NCBI GenBank assembly: GCA_944474755.1
Contig: OX104112.1
Location: forward strand, 4,746,001-4,810,000
DNA length: 64,000 nt
Direction of reading: 5' to 3'
DNA from: Limnoperna fortunei
Taxonomy: Eukaryota; Mollusca; Bivalvia; Mytilida; Modiolidae
A program made the position numbers and the translations under genes. Below are positions 48,278 to 61,128 of this stretch, piece by piece (the stretch's first letter is position 1; each line of letters begins with the position of its first letter). The notes below the pieces were generated by a model, which saw only the letters and a list, made by a program, of their open reading frames with translations, searched no databases and was not told the DNA's origin.

Positions 48278-51200
48278 AGTTTTTAACAAAAATTGTTAAT
48301 AAATTTCAAAATTACAATATTACATATATTTAATAATATTAAGACATAGTAAGATTCTCTATATGGTACAAATAAATTTCTGTGATAAAAATAATTGTAC
48401 AATGTGTGGGCATGCGCACCGGAAGCTACCTGAGACATCAATACAATAAACGTTGAAGTTGGCGGCGAGGAAAAAATGACAAAATTCGCCGATATAAAGA
48501 ACTGACATGTACGAAACAAGTTGAAGATCGTTTACAAACTTTATAAGGATTTACAGAAATCATGTAAACATAATGGTAACTTCGTAAAAATTGAGATTTA
48601 TTGAATAATACAAATGTGTGTCAACTGACAACGTGAAAAAGATTTCGAGTGCACATGCGTAAACCAATTTTAACCTAGCTATAGTCTAGACAGGTGCGTG
48701 AAACGAGGAGACGCTGAATTTCTACTAAAATGAAGACAAAAATGATTGAAACATAAAAATAAAGACCAGATGTGAACACCAAAATATGAGGTTTGTGTAA
48801 ACTGCGAACTAGTGTCAATATTATCAATAATGGATTTACAACATGAAATTTAACAGAACAATTAGAAATTTAAAACAATTGTACATTTATAGCAGACGAC
48901 ATTCATGAACACGTGGTTACAAGCAAATGGATATGAACAATCAATCAATATTAGTTATTGTTGTCTACCAATCTGATTCTGAATTAAACTTTATTATATA
49001 TATCTGAAGTATTTATTAAATATATATGATGTGGTTGTCTCCTGATGTTATTCAACTTGCCAGTAAAAGTGGTACATACATTAATTGCATGAAGTACACA
49101 ATATAAAAGTACAAAAAAAATGTTCCTAGACTAGACACACAGATTTTAAAAGTATTATATACATTATTAATTAAAACAACACTGAGATGGAGAAAATATC
49201 AAAAAAAATATCTATGCAGTAAATAAACGACTCCTACAATACTATAAAGACTGATGCTTATGTAATTAAGATGTAAGGGGATCTATTTTTCGTAATGTAC
49301 GATTAAAACAAAAAAATTCACTGGACAGTCTAGATAATGTTGATAATTAAAACCATATTCATATTTATATAAAATACATTTCCGAAATAAACTTGACTCT
49401 TAATATTTCATTGAACGCTACTGAATTAATTAATTAGTTAATTTGTGAGGATTTGTGTTATTTTATTAATCCAAAATTCTGAACGCTGGAATAATTGTAT
49501 CTGATTATCTAATAGAATATTGTTGAATGTTATGCAAACTAACAGTTAAGAAACAGATTGGTTAATTTTAGCTTATTAATAGGATTTTGCCTAGGGTTTG
49601 AAACAAATTGAAATATTTATGGGTGAAGAAAGGGACTCGAAATTATTATTGTAAAAAATTTATTTTGAAATTCAATGCGTTGTTTTTTTTTCAAAAAAGA
49701 ACGTGTATGGGGCGGGACATGCTTCGTAGTTCAATGCATAACTCATTTATCTTTACTGCGTCGGTTATCTTTTTAAAGATAGTGATTGTTCTTTTTAAGC
49801 TCCGTAGTTCAAAACAATGTAGTAAATTCCTAAGAAGATGTGTATTGCATTATTTCATTCATCAAGTCGGGTGTCTTCGTGGAAGGCCGCGTTTACATCA
49901 ACATCCGGATAACTGACAACAATGTGAAAGTAAGTTGACGCTTCCGCTCCTAAAGCAATTGTTCAAGTAATTAACATTTCAATTGCTCGGACAGTTGAAC
50001 GGCAAACCAATTAATGGCGTCTAAGGTCAAGACATTGGTCACGTGACTTTTGTCAACAAATCGGCGATTTTTTGTAAACATGCACACTTCGTGGTTTTTT
50101 GCTTCGTTTCTTCTTGTTTCAAATCGTACACAAATAAAACTTAATGTTTTGAAATCTTGAATAAATAAGCTTAATTTTCACCTATATTTCTTGGTGAAAA
50201 ATATTACCGAAATATTTTTAAATGACGATTGAAGTTGATAATTTTTTTCTGGAACCTTGCGAGAGTCGAGGAAAAATAAAAAATAATAATATAAATCGGA
50301 ATGGTAACCAATACAGGGGTATAAAATCTGATGAACTATATAATTTGTGTTCCAATTTTATCAACTGTTGATCGTTAAAGCCCCGGACACGAAATTGTGT
50401 CAGCTTATTCGTGACGAAAACTGTGATAAATGGGAGATAACTCTTTACGAACATTATGAACATAATTTAACTTTGTTTATGAAGTCTTTAAACCAATTAG
50501 GGATTAAATATAAATTTGGAAATTTATATTTTGGATCATTTTAGTTATTATTCTACATTTTTAAATATTTGTAACAAGAAAAAATGTTATGGGATGTTAG
50601 AATATTTCAAGTTGCTTTTGTAGTCACTGAAGAATACTTTCTACACAACAGAGTGTATATGTTTTATGTGTATAACTTACAGATATATTAACAAAGGTAT
50701 CAAAGGGTCCCAGAATGATTTACATGTATACATACTTATAAAAGCAATAGAACCATTAAAAACAAAGACACACTTAAAGAATACCATTACAATAAAATAC
50801 ATAATAAACTAAAATGGCTTCATATAATAATTATACTAATCAAAATAATAAAAACAATAATAATGTGAATTAAAAATTATCAAATGTTTTAAAATATTTT
50901 TAGGTAGAAAGAATGTAACTAGTTGATTAATATGTTCCTGCTTTCTGCAAATTAAATAAAATTGTCTTTCATTCCCTATAAAATAGTACAGTTTGAGACA
51001 GAATAAATGCAAAGAGGTGTCTGAAAAACAATAAATTAAGCTATTTCAAACAAAAAATCCAACTCATCAAGATTCAACAATTTTCTAATTATTAATTATG
51101 TTAAAATTATCTTTAAACTGTATAACTGTTACCTATAAACCTTTTCTAATTAATTATTATTAATATTGAAATTATCTTTAAATTTCTATATACATAGAAA

Positions 51201-51688
51201 AAAATCTGAATTATAAAAATGTAAATATATTGATTGATTGGATGTCAACGTAAATAGTAAACACGCATGGGCTAATTTTAATTAGACTGATTGGATGTCT
51301 GCTTTATGTCCAGCGAGCAGTAATTCAGCTTTATTCAGGACGGGAACAAGTTAACAAACAATAAATCAACGGAAAATGGGGGTGGGATGGGTCACAGGGA
51401 ATACAATTTTGACTGGCACTGGAAAAGGATGGAGTTTTGGGTAGGGGTGGCAAATTTAGCTTTTTTGTAGTGGCTGCAATGAGCAAATGTAAATATATAC
51501 AAATGATAAAAAAGTTAAATTCTTAATGCAATAATAAATAAATAAATGAAGCATATTTTTAGCAAATCTTTTCTAAGTGAAATTGTATTGTGAAAAAAAA
51601 TCAAATAAACCTTAAGCTGGCTCATGTTAAATTATAATCCAAGTAAAATATTTCACTGGCATATGAAGCAAAAGGAAAAAAATAAAAG
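48278..51688. other. AT-rich intergenic DNA without recognisable genes
   Basis: About 3.4 kb of AT-rich, unique-looking sequence. The longest frames (for example 49608-49916 on + and 50218-50463 on -) have no recognisable domain. A weak direct repeat of about 40 bp (TTTCTAATTA... ATTATCTTTAAA) occurs near 51082 and 51142. I see no RNA gene, transposon end or clear promoter here. Confidence 0.6.
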
Positions 51689-51701
51689 CAAAATAATTAA
51701 G
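51689..51701. repeat. Left target-site duplication of the SINE
   Basis: CAAAATAATTAAG here is identical to 51957-51969, on the other side of the SINE body. Confidence 0.85.
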
Positions 51702-51956
51702 TTTGTTTGAATGGTGTTTTATGCTACTTTCAGCAATTTTTTAGCTATATTGTGGCATCCAGTTTTTTGGGGGTAGGAAGCCAGAGTACCCGGAGAAAAA
51801 ACAAACCTTCAGTAGGAAAACTAGCAATCCTTGTCAGTTAAGATTGGTGTCGAGTACACCTGCCAACAGTGAAACTCGAACTCGCAACCTCAGTGTTGAT
51901 AGACCATATGATCAATAGTAGATGAACTACCTTAACTACTCGGCCAATGAGGTCCC
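51702..51956 (-). mobile_element. tRNA-headed SINE, about 255 bp
   Basis: Read on the minus strand from 51956, the element begins GGGACCTCATTGG. It has an A-box-like TGGCCGAGTAGTTAAGG (51946-51930) and a B-box-like GTTCGAGTT (51881-51873), spaced as in a tRNA-Leu/Ser-like pol III promoter. The body includes a segment near 51780-51800 reading AGTACCCGGAGAAAA on +, which resembles dispersed repeats I know from bivalves; that resemblance is from memory. The 13-bp direct repeats on both sides mark insertion by target-primed reverse transcription. The tail lacks a long poly(A). It encodes no protein and would depend on a LINE for mobility. Confidence 0.85.
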
Positions 51957-51969
51957 CAAAATAATTAAG
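51957..51969. repeat. Right target-site duplication of the SINE
   Basis: CAAAATAATTAAG matches 51689-51701 exactly. The first C may belong to the SINE end, so the duplication is 12 or 13 bp. Confidence 0.85.
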
Positions 51970-52530
51970 GAATAAAAGAAGTAACATATTCGACATGTAC
52001 AAACAAGTGAGTCAATTTCAAAATGTATCGTGCATTATGTTCTATGGCCACAGTCCAGTTTCAGGAAAAGTCAAATTTCCTAATTATATATTTATTTGCA
52101 GATACACAAAACCCATTTATTTGTTTTGTATAATATGTAAATTGTACTGTATGATTACTTTACATGAATGTATATCATGTTTGTATAATCTGTCTACATG
52201 AAACTTTAATGAGGGCCTCAGGGAAGATTATAGACTATCTTTGATACTCTCTATAAATAAAGTATTATTATGATTGTTATTAAGGGCAAAGTTACAATAC
52301 ATAGCAGCACTTTGATTTAAACATAGAGACACATACATAAATTGCAAGTAAACTAGACCAAAGGAAGAATAACAATAATAATAAGAATGTCATCAAGATA
52401 GTTTGTTTTGCACTATGGAGAGCTCATCTGTATTATTATTTTTATCTTACCCTTTTTTTGTTTTTACTAAAATATATTAAGAAAAAATGAATGCATGCTG
52501 CGTGTATATTACTATATATGAATATGATTT
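51970..52530. other. AT-rich intergenic DNA
   Basis: No gene or repeat is recognised. A 68-codon + frame (51995-52201) has no domain and looks fortuitous. Confidence 0.5.
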
Positions 52531-52965
52531 CAGTATATCAACATAGGTCCACCTTGTCTCTGATCCACATCAGTAAAAAAAAATGACAAAAATGTATTTG
52601 CTCACTGATATGGAAAAGGGACCTAGGGCCTAGGCATAAGGACTTGAAAAAATGTTATTTAGAATTGTTTAGATTACACTATTTCAGTAGAGCTCCACCT
52701 TGTCTCTTATTAAGAAGAATGAGCTTTATTGGTCATTCTACGCGAGAATAGGTAGGCAAAATGCAACTAGAGTTTTTGATGGAATTCTAAATTTAAGGTA
52801 TAAAATATTAATGTATTATTATTCATGTAACTATAAGAATATTGGAATCGATGATAATTAGATTTCAATCAACAGAGGTCCGCTATGTCCCTGGTCCTTA
52901 TTTGTGAGTTTAAGACATATCACAAATATGGAAAAGGGACCCAAGGCAGATACAAAAGGACCAGT
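52531..52965. repeat. Pair of diverged short repeats with internal inverted repeat
   Basis: Two related segments, about 52531-52656 and 52866-52965, share ATCAACA-AGGTCC, TGTCTCTGATCC/TGTCCCTGGTCC and ATATGGAAAAGGGACC in the same order. The second carries an inverted repeat, CTGGTCCTT (52891-52899) and AAGGACCAG (52956-52964). A partial third copy of the left part (CTCCACCTTGTCTC) lies near 52693. They may be remnants of a small non-autonomous element. Confidence 0.45.
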
Positions 52966-53032
52966 TAATTAATAAATTAATTAATGACAAAGATGGAATT
53001 TAGAGAAAAATAGAGAACAAAAAGAAAATATT

Positions 53033-53212
53033 ACACACACACATATGTATATATATGTAGGACACGAGTGTGGTAGATGTCCAAGAAAGTGCAATAATTC
53101 CTCTTAATTAATATGGGATACCAAGCTGAAGTACGTTCATTATTCATTATTCATTATTCATGATTGAATAATGAACTATGAAATAATTCACTATTCATTA
53201 TTCAATTAAGAT
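53033..53212. repeat. Simple repeats and an 11-bp hairpin beside satellite B
   Basis: An (AC)n/(TA)n tract lies at about 53033-53057. From 53136 to 53212 the sequence is built of TTCATTA-type repeats. TTCATTATTCA (53150-53160) and TGAATAATGAA (53165-53175) form a perfect 11-bp inverted repeat around a 4-base loop. Confidence 0.8.
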
Positions 53213-53556
53213 ATAATAAGATAGTTAAAACAAATATGAAGAACTGATGATTTATGATTGGTTTATTTGTAATTAGGATATATGTAGTACGTAAATGGTA
53301 CTCTTGTCTGTAGAAAGTATGCCGAAAACGAAGTTATATAAGAATAGTTTTTTTAATAACCAAGAGGTGTCCCACCTCAGTATTTTAACAACATCTTTTA
53401 TAGTGTAATATCTGTTGGAGAAATGCGTTAGTTTTGTCCTAATTAGGGGACGTCGTACCTAACTCGGACCTAAATATATGGTACCCTTGTCCATAGAATG
53501 TATGCCGTAAAACGAAGTGATATAAGAATAGATAGTTTTTTTTTTTAAATAACCAA

Positions 53557-53571
53557 GAGGTGTCCCACCTC
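53557..53571. other. Representative satellite B hairpin
   Basis: GAGGTG (53557-53562) and CACCTC (53566-53571) form a 6-bp stem around TCC. The same element recurs in most units. In some units the loop is TTC or TCT with the stem unchanged (for example near 55080 and 60217). In the 61.1-63.0 kb block the outer pair is lost, leaving a 5-bp AGGTG/CACCT stem. Confidence 0.75.
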
Positions 53572-55909
53572 AATAATTTAACAACATCTTCTATAGTGTA
53601 ATATCTGTTGGAGAAATGCGTTAGTTTTGTCCTAATTAGGGGACGTCGTACCTAACTCGGATCTAAATATGTGGTACCCTTGTCCATAGAATGTATGCCG
53701 AAAACGAAGTTATATAAGAATAGATCAAGTTTTTTTAATAACCAAAAGGTGTCCCACCTCAGTATTTTAACAATACCTTCTCTAGTGTAATATCTGTTGG
53801 AGAAATGCATTAGTTTTGTTCTAATTAGGGGACGTCGTACCTAACTTGGACCTAAATATGTGGTACCCTTGTCCATAGAATGTATGCCGAAAACGAAGTT
53901 ATATAAGAATAGATCGTTTTTTTTAAATAACCAAGAGGTGTCCCACCTCAGTATTTTAACAATACCTTCTCTAGTGTAATATCTGTTGGAGAAATGCATT
54001 AGTTTTGTTCTAATTAGGGGACGTCGTACATAACTCGGACCTAAATATATAGTACCCTTGTCCATAGAAAGTATGCCGTAAAACGAAGTGATATAAGAAT
54101 AGATCAAGTTTTTTTAATAACCAAGAGGTGTCCCACCTCAGTATTTTAACAATACCTTCTCTAGTGTAATATCTGTTGGAGAAATGCGTTAGTTTTGTCC
54201 TAATTAGGGGTCGTCGTACCTAACTCGGACCTAAATATACAGTACCCTTGTCCATAGAAAGTATGCCGTAAAACGAAGTGTTATAAGAATAGATCGGTTT
54301 TTTTAAAATAACCAAGAGGTGTCCCACCTCAATAATTTAACAACATCTTCTATAGTGTAATATCTGTTGGAGAAATGCGTTAGTTTTGTCCTAATTAGGG
54401 GACGTCGTACCTAACTCGGACCTAAAATAATGTGGTACCCTTGTCCATAGAATGTATGCCGAAAACGAAGTGATATAAGAATAGATCAAGTCTTTTTTAA
54501 ATAACCAAGTGGTGTCCCACTTCAGTATTTTAACAAAACCTTCTCTAGTGTAATATCTGTTGGAGAGCTTCCTTAGTTTCGTCCTAATTAGGGGAAGTCG
54601 TACCTAACTTGGACCTAAATATATGGTACCCTTGTCCATAGAACGTATGCCGAAAAAGAAGTGATATAAGAATAGATCAAGTCTTTTTTAAATAACCAAG
54701 AGGTGTCCCACCTCAGTATTTTAACAAAACCTTTTCTAGTGTAATATCTGTTGGAGAGCTTCCTTAGTTTCGTCCTAATTAGGGGACGTCGTACCTAACT
54801 CGGACCTAAATATAAGGTACCCTTGTCCATAGAACGTATGCCGAAAACGAAGTGATATAAGAATAGATCAAGTCTTTTTTAAATAACCAAGAGGTGTCCC
54901 ACCTCAGTATTTTAACAACACCTTCTCTAGTGTAATACTTGTTAGAGAAATTCATTAGTTTTGTCCTAATTAGGGGATGTCGTACCTAACTCGGACCTAA
55001 ATATATGGTACCCTTGTCCATAAAATGTATGCCGAAAACGAAGTGATATAAGAATAGATCGTGTTTTTTAATAACCAAGAGGTGTTCCACCTCAGCATTT
55101 TAACAACACCTTCTCTACTGTAATACTTGTTGGAGACATGCATTAGTTTTGTTCTAATTAGGGGACGTCGTACCTAATTCGGACCTAAATATATGATACC
55201 CTTGTCCATAGAATGTATGCCGAAAACGAAGTTATTTAAAAATAGATCAAGTCTTTTTTAAATAACCAAGTGGTGTCCCACTTCAGTATTTTAACAAAAC
55301 CTTCTCTAGTGTAATATCTGTTGGAGAGCTTCCTTAGTTTCGTCCTAATTAGGGGACGTAGTACCTAACTTGGACCTAAATATATGGTACCCTTGTCCAT
55401 AGAACGTATGCCGAAAACGAAGTGATATAAGAATAGATCAAGTCTTTTTTAAATAACCAAGAGGTGTCCCACCTCAGTATTTTAACAAAACCTTTTCTAG
55501 TGTAATATCTGTTGGAGAGCTTCCTTAGTTTCGTCCTAATTAGGGGACGTCGTACCTAACTCGGACCTAAATATAAGGTACCCTTGTCCATAGAACGTAT
55601 GCCGAAAACGAAGTGATATAAGAATAGATCAAGTCTTTTTTAAATAACCAAGAGGTGTCCCACCTCAGTATTTTAACAACACCTTCTCTAGTGTAATACT
55701 TGTTAGAGAAATTCATTAGTTTTGTCCTAATTAGGGGATGTCGTACCTAACTCGGACCTAAATGTAAACTACCCTAGTACATAGCATTTATGCCGAAAAC
55801 GAAGTGATATAAGAATAGATCAAGTTTTTTAATAACCAAGAGGTGTCCCACCTCAATATTTTAACAACACCTTCTCTACTGTAATACTTGTTGGAGACAT
55901 GCATTAGTT

Positions 55910-58900
55910 TTGTTCTAATTAGGGGACGTAGTACCTAATTCGGACCTAAATATATGATACCCTTGTCCATAGTATGTATGCAGAAAACGAAGTTATATAA
56001 GAATAGATCAAGTTTTTTTTAATAACCAAAAGGTGTCCCACCTCAGTATTTTAACAACACCTTTTTTAGTTCAATATCTGTTGCAGAAGTGCATTAGTTT
56101 TGTCCTAATTAGGGGACGTCGTACCAAACCTGGACCTAAATATATGGTACCCTTGTCCATAGAATGTATGCCGAAAACTAAGTTTATAAGAATAGATCAA
56201 GTTTTTTTAAATAACCAAGAGGTGTCCCACCTCAGTATTTTAACAACACCTTTTTTAGTTCAATATCTGTTGCAGAAGTGCATTAGTTTTGTCCTAATTA
56301 GGGGACGTCGTACCTAACTCGGACCTAAATATATGGTACCCTTGTCCATAGAATGTATGCCGAAAACGAAGTTATATAAGAATAGATGGTGCTTTTTTTA
56401 ATAACCATGAGGTGTCCCACCTCAGTATTTTAACAACACCTTCTCTACTGTAATATTTGTTACAACAATTTATTATTTTTGTCCTAATTAGGGGACGTAG
56501 TACATAACTCGGACCTAAATATATAGTACCCTTGTCCATAGAAAGTATGCCGTAAAACGAAGTGATATAAGAATAGATCAAGTTTTTTTAATAACCAAGA
56601 GGTGTCCCACCTCAATATTTTAACAACATCTTTTATAGTGTAATATCTGTTGGAGAAATGCGTTAGTTTTGTCCTAATTAGGGGACGTCGTACCTAACTC
56701 GGACCTAAATATATAGTACCCTTGTACATAGAAAGTATGCCGTAAAACGAAGTGATATAAGAATAGATCGGTTTTTTTTTAAATAACCAAGAGGTGTCCC
56801 ACCTCAATAATTTAACAACATCTTCTATAGTGTAATATCTGTTGGAGAAATGCGTTAGTTTTGTCCTAATTAGGGGACGTCGTACCTAACTCGGACCTAA
56901 AATAATGTGGTACCCTTGTCCATAGAATGTATGCCAAAAACGAAGTGATATAAGAATAGATCAAGTTTTTTTTAAATAACCAAGAGGTGTCCCACCTCAG
57001 TATTTTAACAACACCTTTTCTAGTGTAATATTTGTTGGAAAATTTTATTACTCTTCTCCTAATTACAGAATGTCGTACCTAACTCGGACCTAAATGTAAG
57101 CTACCCTAGTACATAGCATTTATGCCGAAAACGAAGTGATATAAGAATAGATCAAGTTTTTTAATAACCAAGAGGTGTCCCACCTCAATATTTTAACAAC
57201 ACCTTCTCTACTGTAATACTTGTTGGAGACATGCATTAGTTTTGTTCTAATTAGGGGACGTCGTACCTAATTTGGACCTAAATATATGATACCCTTGTCC
57301 ATAGAATGTATGCAGAAAACGAAGTTATTTAAAAATAGATCAAGTCTTCTTTAAATAACCAAGTGGTGTCCCACTTCAGTATTTTAACAAAACCTTCTCT
57401 AGTGTAATATCTGTTGGAGAGCTTCCTTAGTTTTGTCCTAATTAGGGGACGTCGTACCTAACTTGGACCTAAATATATGGTACCCTTGTCCATAGAACGT
57501 ATGCCGAAAACGAAGTGATATAAGAATAGATCAAGTCTTTTTTAAATAACCAAGAGGTGTCCCACCTCAGTATTTTAACAACACCTTTTCTAGTGTAATA
57601 TCTGTTGGAGAGCTTCCTTAGTTTCGTCCTAATTAGGGGACGTCGTACCTAACTCGGACCTAAATATAAGGTACCCTTGTCCATAGAACGTATGCCGAAA
57701 ACGAAGTGATATAAGAATAGATCAAGTCTTTTTTAAATAACCAAGAGGTGTCCCACCTCAGTATTTTAACAACACCTTCTCTAGTGTAATACTTGTTAGA
57801 GAAATTCATTAGTTTTGTCCTAATTAGGGGATGTCGTACCTAACTCGGACCTAAATATATGGTACCCTTGTCAATAAAATGTATGCCGAAAACGAAGTGA
57901 TATAAGAATAGATCGTGTTTTTTAATAACCAAGAGGTGTTCCACCTCAGTATTTTAACAACACCTTCTTTAGTGTAATATTTGTTGGAGAGATTCATTAG
58001 TTTTGTCCTAATTAGGGGACGTCGTACCTAACTCGGACCTAAATATATGGTACCCTTGTCCATAAAATGTATGCCGAAAACGACGTTATATAAGAATAGA
58101 TCAAGTTTTTTTTAATAACCAAAAGGTGTCCCACCTCAGTATTTTAACAACACCTTTTCTAGTGTAATATCTGTTGGAGAAATGCATTAGTTTTGTTCTA
58201 ATTAGGGGACGTCGTACCTAATTCGGACCTAAATATATGATACCCTTGTCCATAGTATGTATGCCGAAAACGAAGTTATATAAGAATAGATCAAGTTTTT
58301 TTTAATAACCAAAAGGTGTCCCACCTCAGTATTTTAACAACACCTTTTTTAGTTCAATATCTGTTGCAGAAGTGCATTAGTTTTGTCCTAATTAGGGGAC
58401 GTCGTACCAAACTTGGACCTAAATATATGGTACCCTTGTCCATAGAATGTATGCCGAAAACTAAGTTTATAAGAATAGATCAAGTTTTTTTAAATAACCA
58501 AGAGGTGTCCCACCTCAGTACTTTAACAACATCTTCTATAGTGTAATATCTGTTGGAGAAATGCGTTAGTTTTGTCCTAATTAGGGGACGTCGTACCTAA
58601 CTCGGACCTAAATATATGGTACCCTTGTCCATAGAATGTATGCCGAAAACGAAGTTATATAAGAATAGATGGTGCTTTTTTTAATAACCATGAGGTGTCC
58701 CACCTCAGTATTTTAACAACACCTTCTCTACTGTAATATTTGTTACAACAATTTATTATTTTTGTCCTAATTAGGGGACGTCGTACATAACTCGGACCTA
58801 AATATATAGTACCCTTGTCCATAGAAACTATGCCGTAAAACGAAGTGATATAAGAATAGATCAAGTTTTTTTAATAACCAAGAGGTGTCCCACCTCAATA

Positions 58901-60150
58901 TTTTAACAACATCTTTTATAGTGTAATATCTGTTGGAGAAATGCGTTAGTTTTGTCCTAATTAGGGGACCTCGTACCTAACTCGGACCTAAATATATAGT
59001 ACCCTTGTACATAGAAAGTATGCCGTAAAACGAAGTGATATAAGAATAGATCTTTTTTTTTAAATAACCAAGAGGTGTTCCACCTCAATAATTTAACAAC
59101 ATCTTCTATAGTGTAATATCTGTTGGAGAAATGCGTTAGTTTTGTCCTAATTAGGGGACGTCGTACCTAACTCGGACCTAAAATAATGTGGTACCCTTAT
59201 CCATAGAATGTATGCCAAAAACGAAGTGATATAAGAATAGATCAAGTTTTTTTTAAATAACCAAGAGGTGTCCCACCTCAGTATTTTAACAACACCTTTT
59301 CTAGTGTAATATTTGTTGGAAAATTTTATTACTCTTCTAATTACAGAACGTCGTACCTAACTCGGACCTAAATGTAAGCTACCCTAGTACATAGCATTTA
59401 TGCCGAAAACGAAGTGATATAAGAATAGATCAAGTTTTTTAATAACCAAGAGGTGTCCCACCTCAATATTTTAACAACACATTCTCTACTGTAATACTTG
59501 TTGGAGACATGCATTAGTTTTGTTCTAATTAGGGGACGTCGTACCTAATTCGGACCTAAATATATGATACCCTTGTCCATAGAATGTATGCCGAAAACGA
59601 AGTTATTTAAAAATAGATCAAGTCTTTTTTAAATAACCAAGTGGTGTCCCACTTCAGTATTTTAACAAAACCTTCTCTAGTGTAATATCTGTTGGAGAGC
59701 TTCCTTAGTTTCGTCCTAATTAGGGGACGTCGTACCTAACTTGGACCTAAATATATGGTACCCTTGTCCATAGAACGTATGCCGAAAACGAAGTGATATA
59801 AGAATAGATCAAGTCTTTTTTAAATAACCAAGAGGTGTCCCACCTCAGTATTTTAACAAAACCTTTTCTAGTGTAATATCTGTTGGAGAGCTTCCTTAGT
59901 TTCGTCCTAATTAGGGGACGTCGTACCTAACTCGGACCTAAATATAAGGTACCCTTGTCCATAGAACGTATGCCGAAAACGAAGTGATATAAGAATAGAT
60001 CAAGTCTTTTTTAAATAACCAAGAGGTGTCCCACCTCAGTATTTTAACAACACCTTCTCTAGTGTAATACTTGTTAGAGAAATTCATTAGTTTTGTCCTA
60101 ATTAGGGGATGTCGTACCTAACTCGGACCTAAATATATGGTACCCTTGTC
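55910..60150. repeat. 12-unit higher-order repeat in satellite B, two copies
   Basis: Segments of about 55910-57870 and 58190-60150 match at an offset of 2278-2283 bp, equal to 12 units. The shared rare variants are TTTTTTAGTTCAATATC (56060 and 58343), AACAATTTATTATTTTTG (56462 and 58745), TAAATGTAAG (57091 and 59369) and CCAAGTGGTGTCCCAC (57359 and 59637). One part of a unit, about 58505-58590, does not match its partner. Confidence 0.8.
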
Positions 60151-61128
60151 CATAAAATGTATGCCGTAAAACGAAGTGATATAAGAATAGATCAAGTTTT
60201 TTTAATAACCAAGAGGTGTCTCACCTCAATATTTTAACAACATCTTTTATAGTAATATCTGTTGGAGAAATGCGTTAGTTTTGTCCTAATTAGGGGACGT
60301 CGTACCTAACTCGGACCTAAATATATAGTACCCTTGTCCATAGAAAGTATGCCGTAAAACGAAGTGATATAAGAATAGATCGTTTTTTTTTAAATAACCA
60401 AGAGGTGTCCCACCTCAGTATTTTAACAACACCTTCTCTAGTGTAATACTTGTTAGAGAAATTCATTAGTTTTGTCCTAATTAGGGGATGTCGTACCTAA
60501 CTCGGACCTAAATATATGGTACCCTTGTCCATAAAATGTATGCCGAAAACGATGTGATATAAGAATAGATCGTGTTTTTTTAATAACCAAGAGGTGTTCC
60601 ACCTCAGTATTTTAACAACACCTTCTTTAGTGTAATATATGTTGTAGAGATTCATTAGTTTTTTCCTAATTAGGGGACGTCGTACCTAACTCGGACCTAA
60701 ATATAAGGTACCCTTGTCCATAGAACGTATGCCGAAAACGAAGTGATATAAGAATAGATCAAGTCTTTTTTAAATAACCAAGAGGTGTCCCACCTCAATA
60801 TTTTATCAACATCTTTTATAGTGTAATATCTGTTTGAGAAATGCGTTATTTTTGTCCTAATTAGGGGACGTCGTACCTTACTCGGACCTAAATATATGAT
60901 ACCCTTGTCCATAGAATGTATGCCGAAAACGAAGTTATATAAGAATATATCGTGTTATTTTAATAACCAAGAGGTGTCCCACCTCACTTTTAAAACAACA
61001 CCTTCTCTAGTTTAATATCTGTTGAAATGCATTAGTTTTGTCCTTATTAGGGGACGTCGTACCTAACTCGGACCTAAATATCTGGTACCCTTGTCCATAG
61101 AATGTATGCCGAAAACGAAGTTATATAA

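Noticed and set aside
49608..49916. Possible exon around the GC-richer stretch near 49.7-49.9 kb
   Set aside because: No domain, no convincing splice sites and no matching neighbour exon could be supported by eye.
53841..60912. Short minus- and plus-strand frames of 69-94 codons in satellite B
   Set aside because: They repeat with the satellite unit, end at unit-specific stops and have no domain; they are chance frames.
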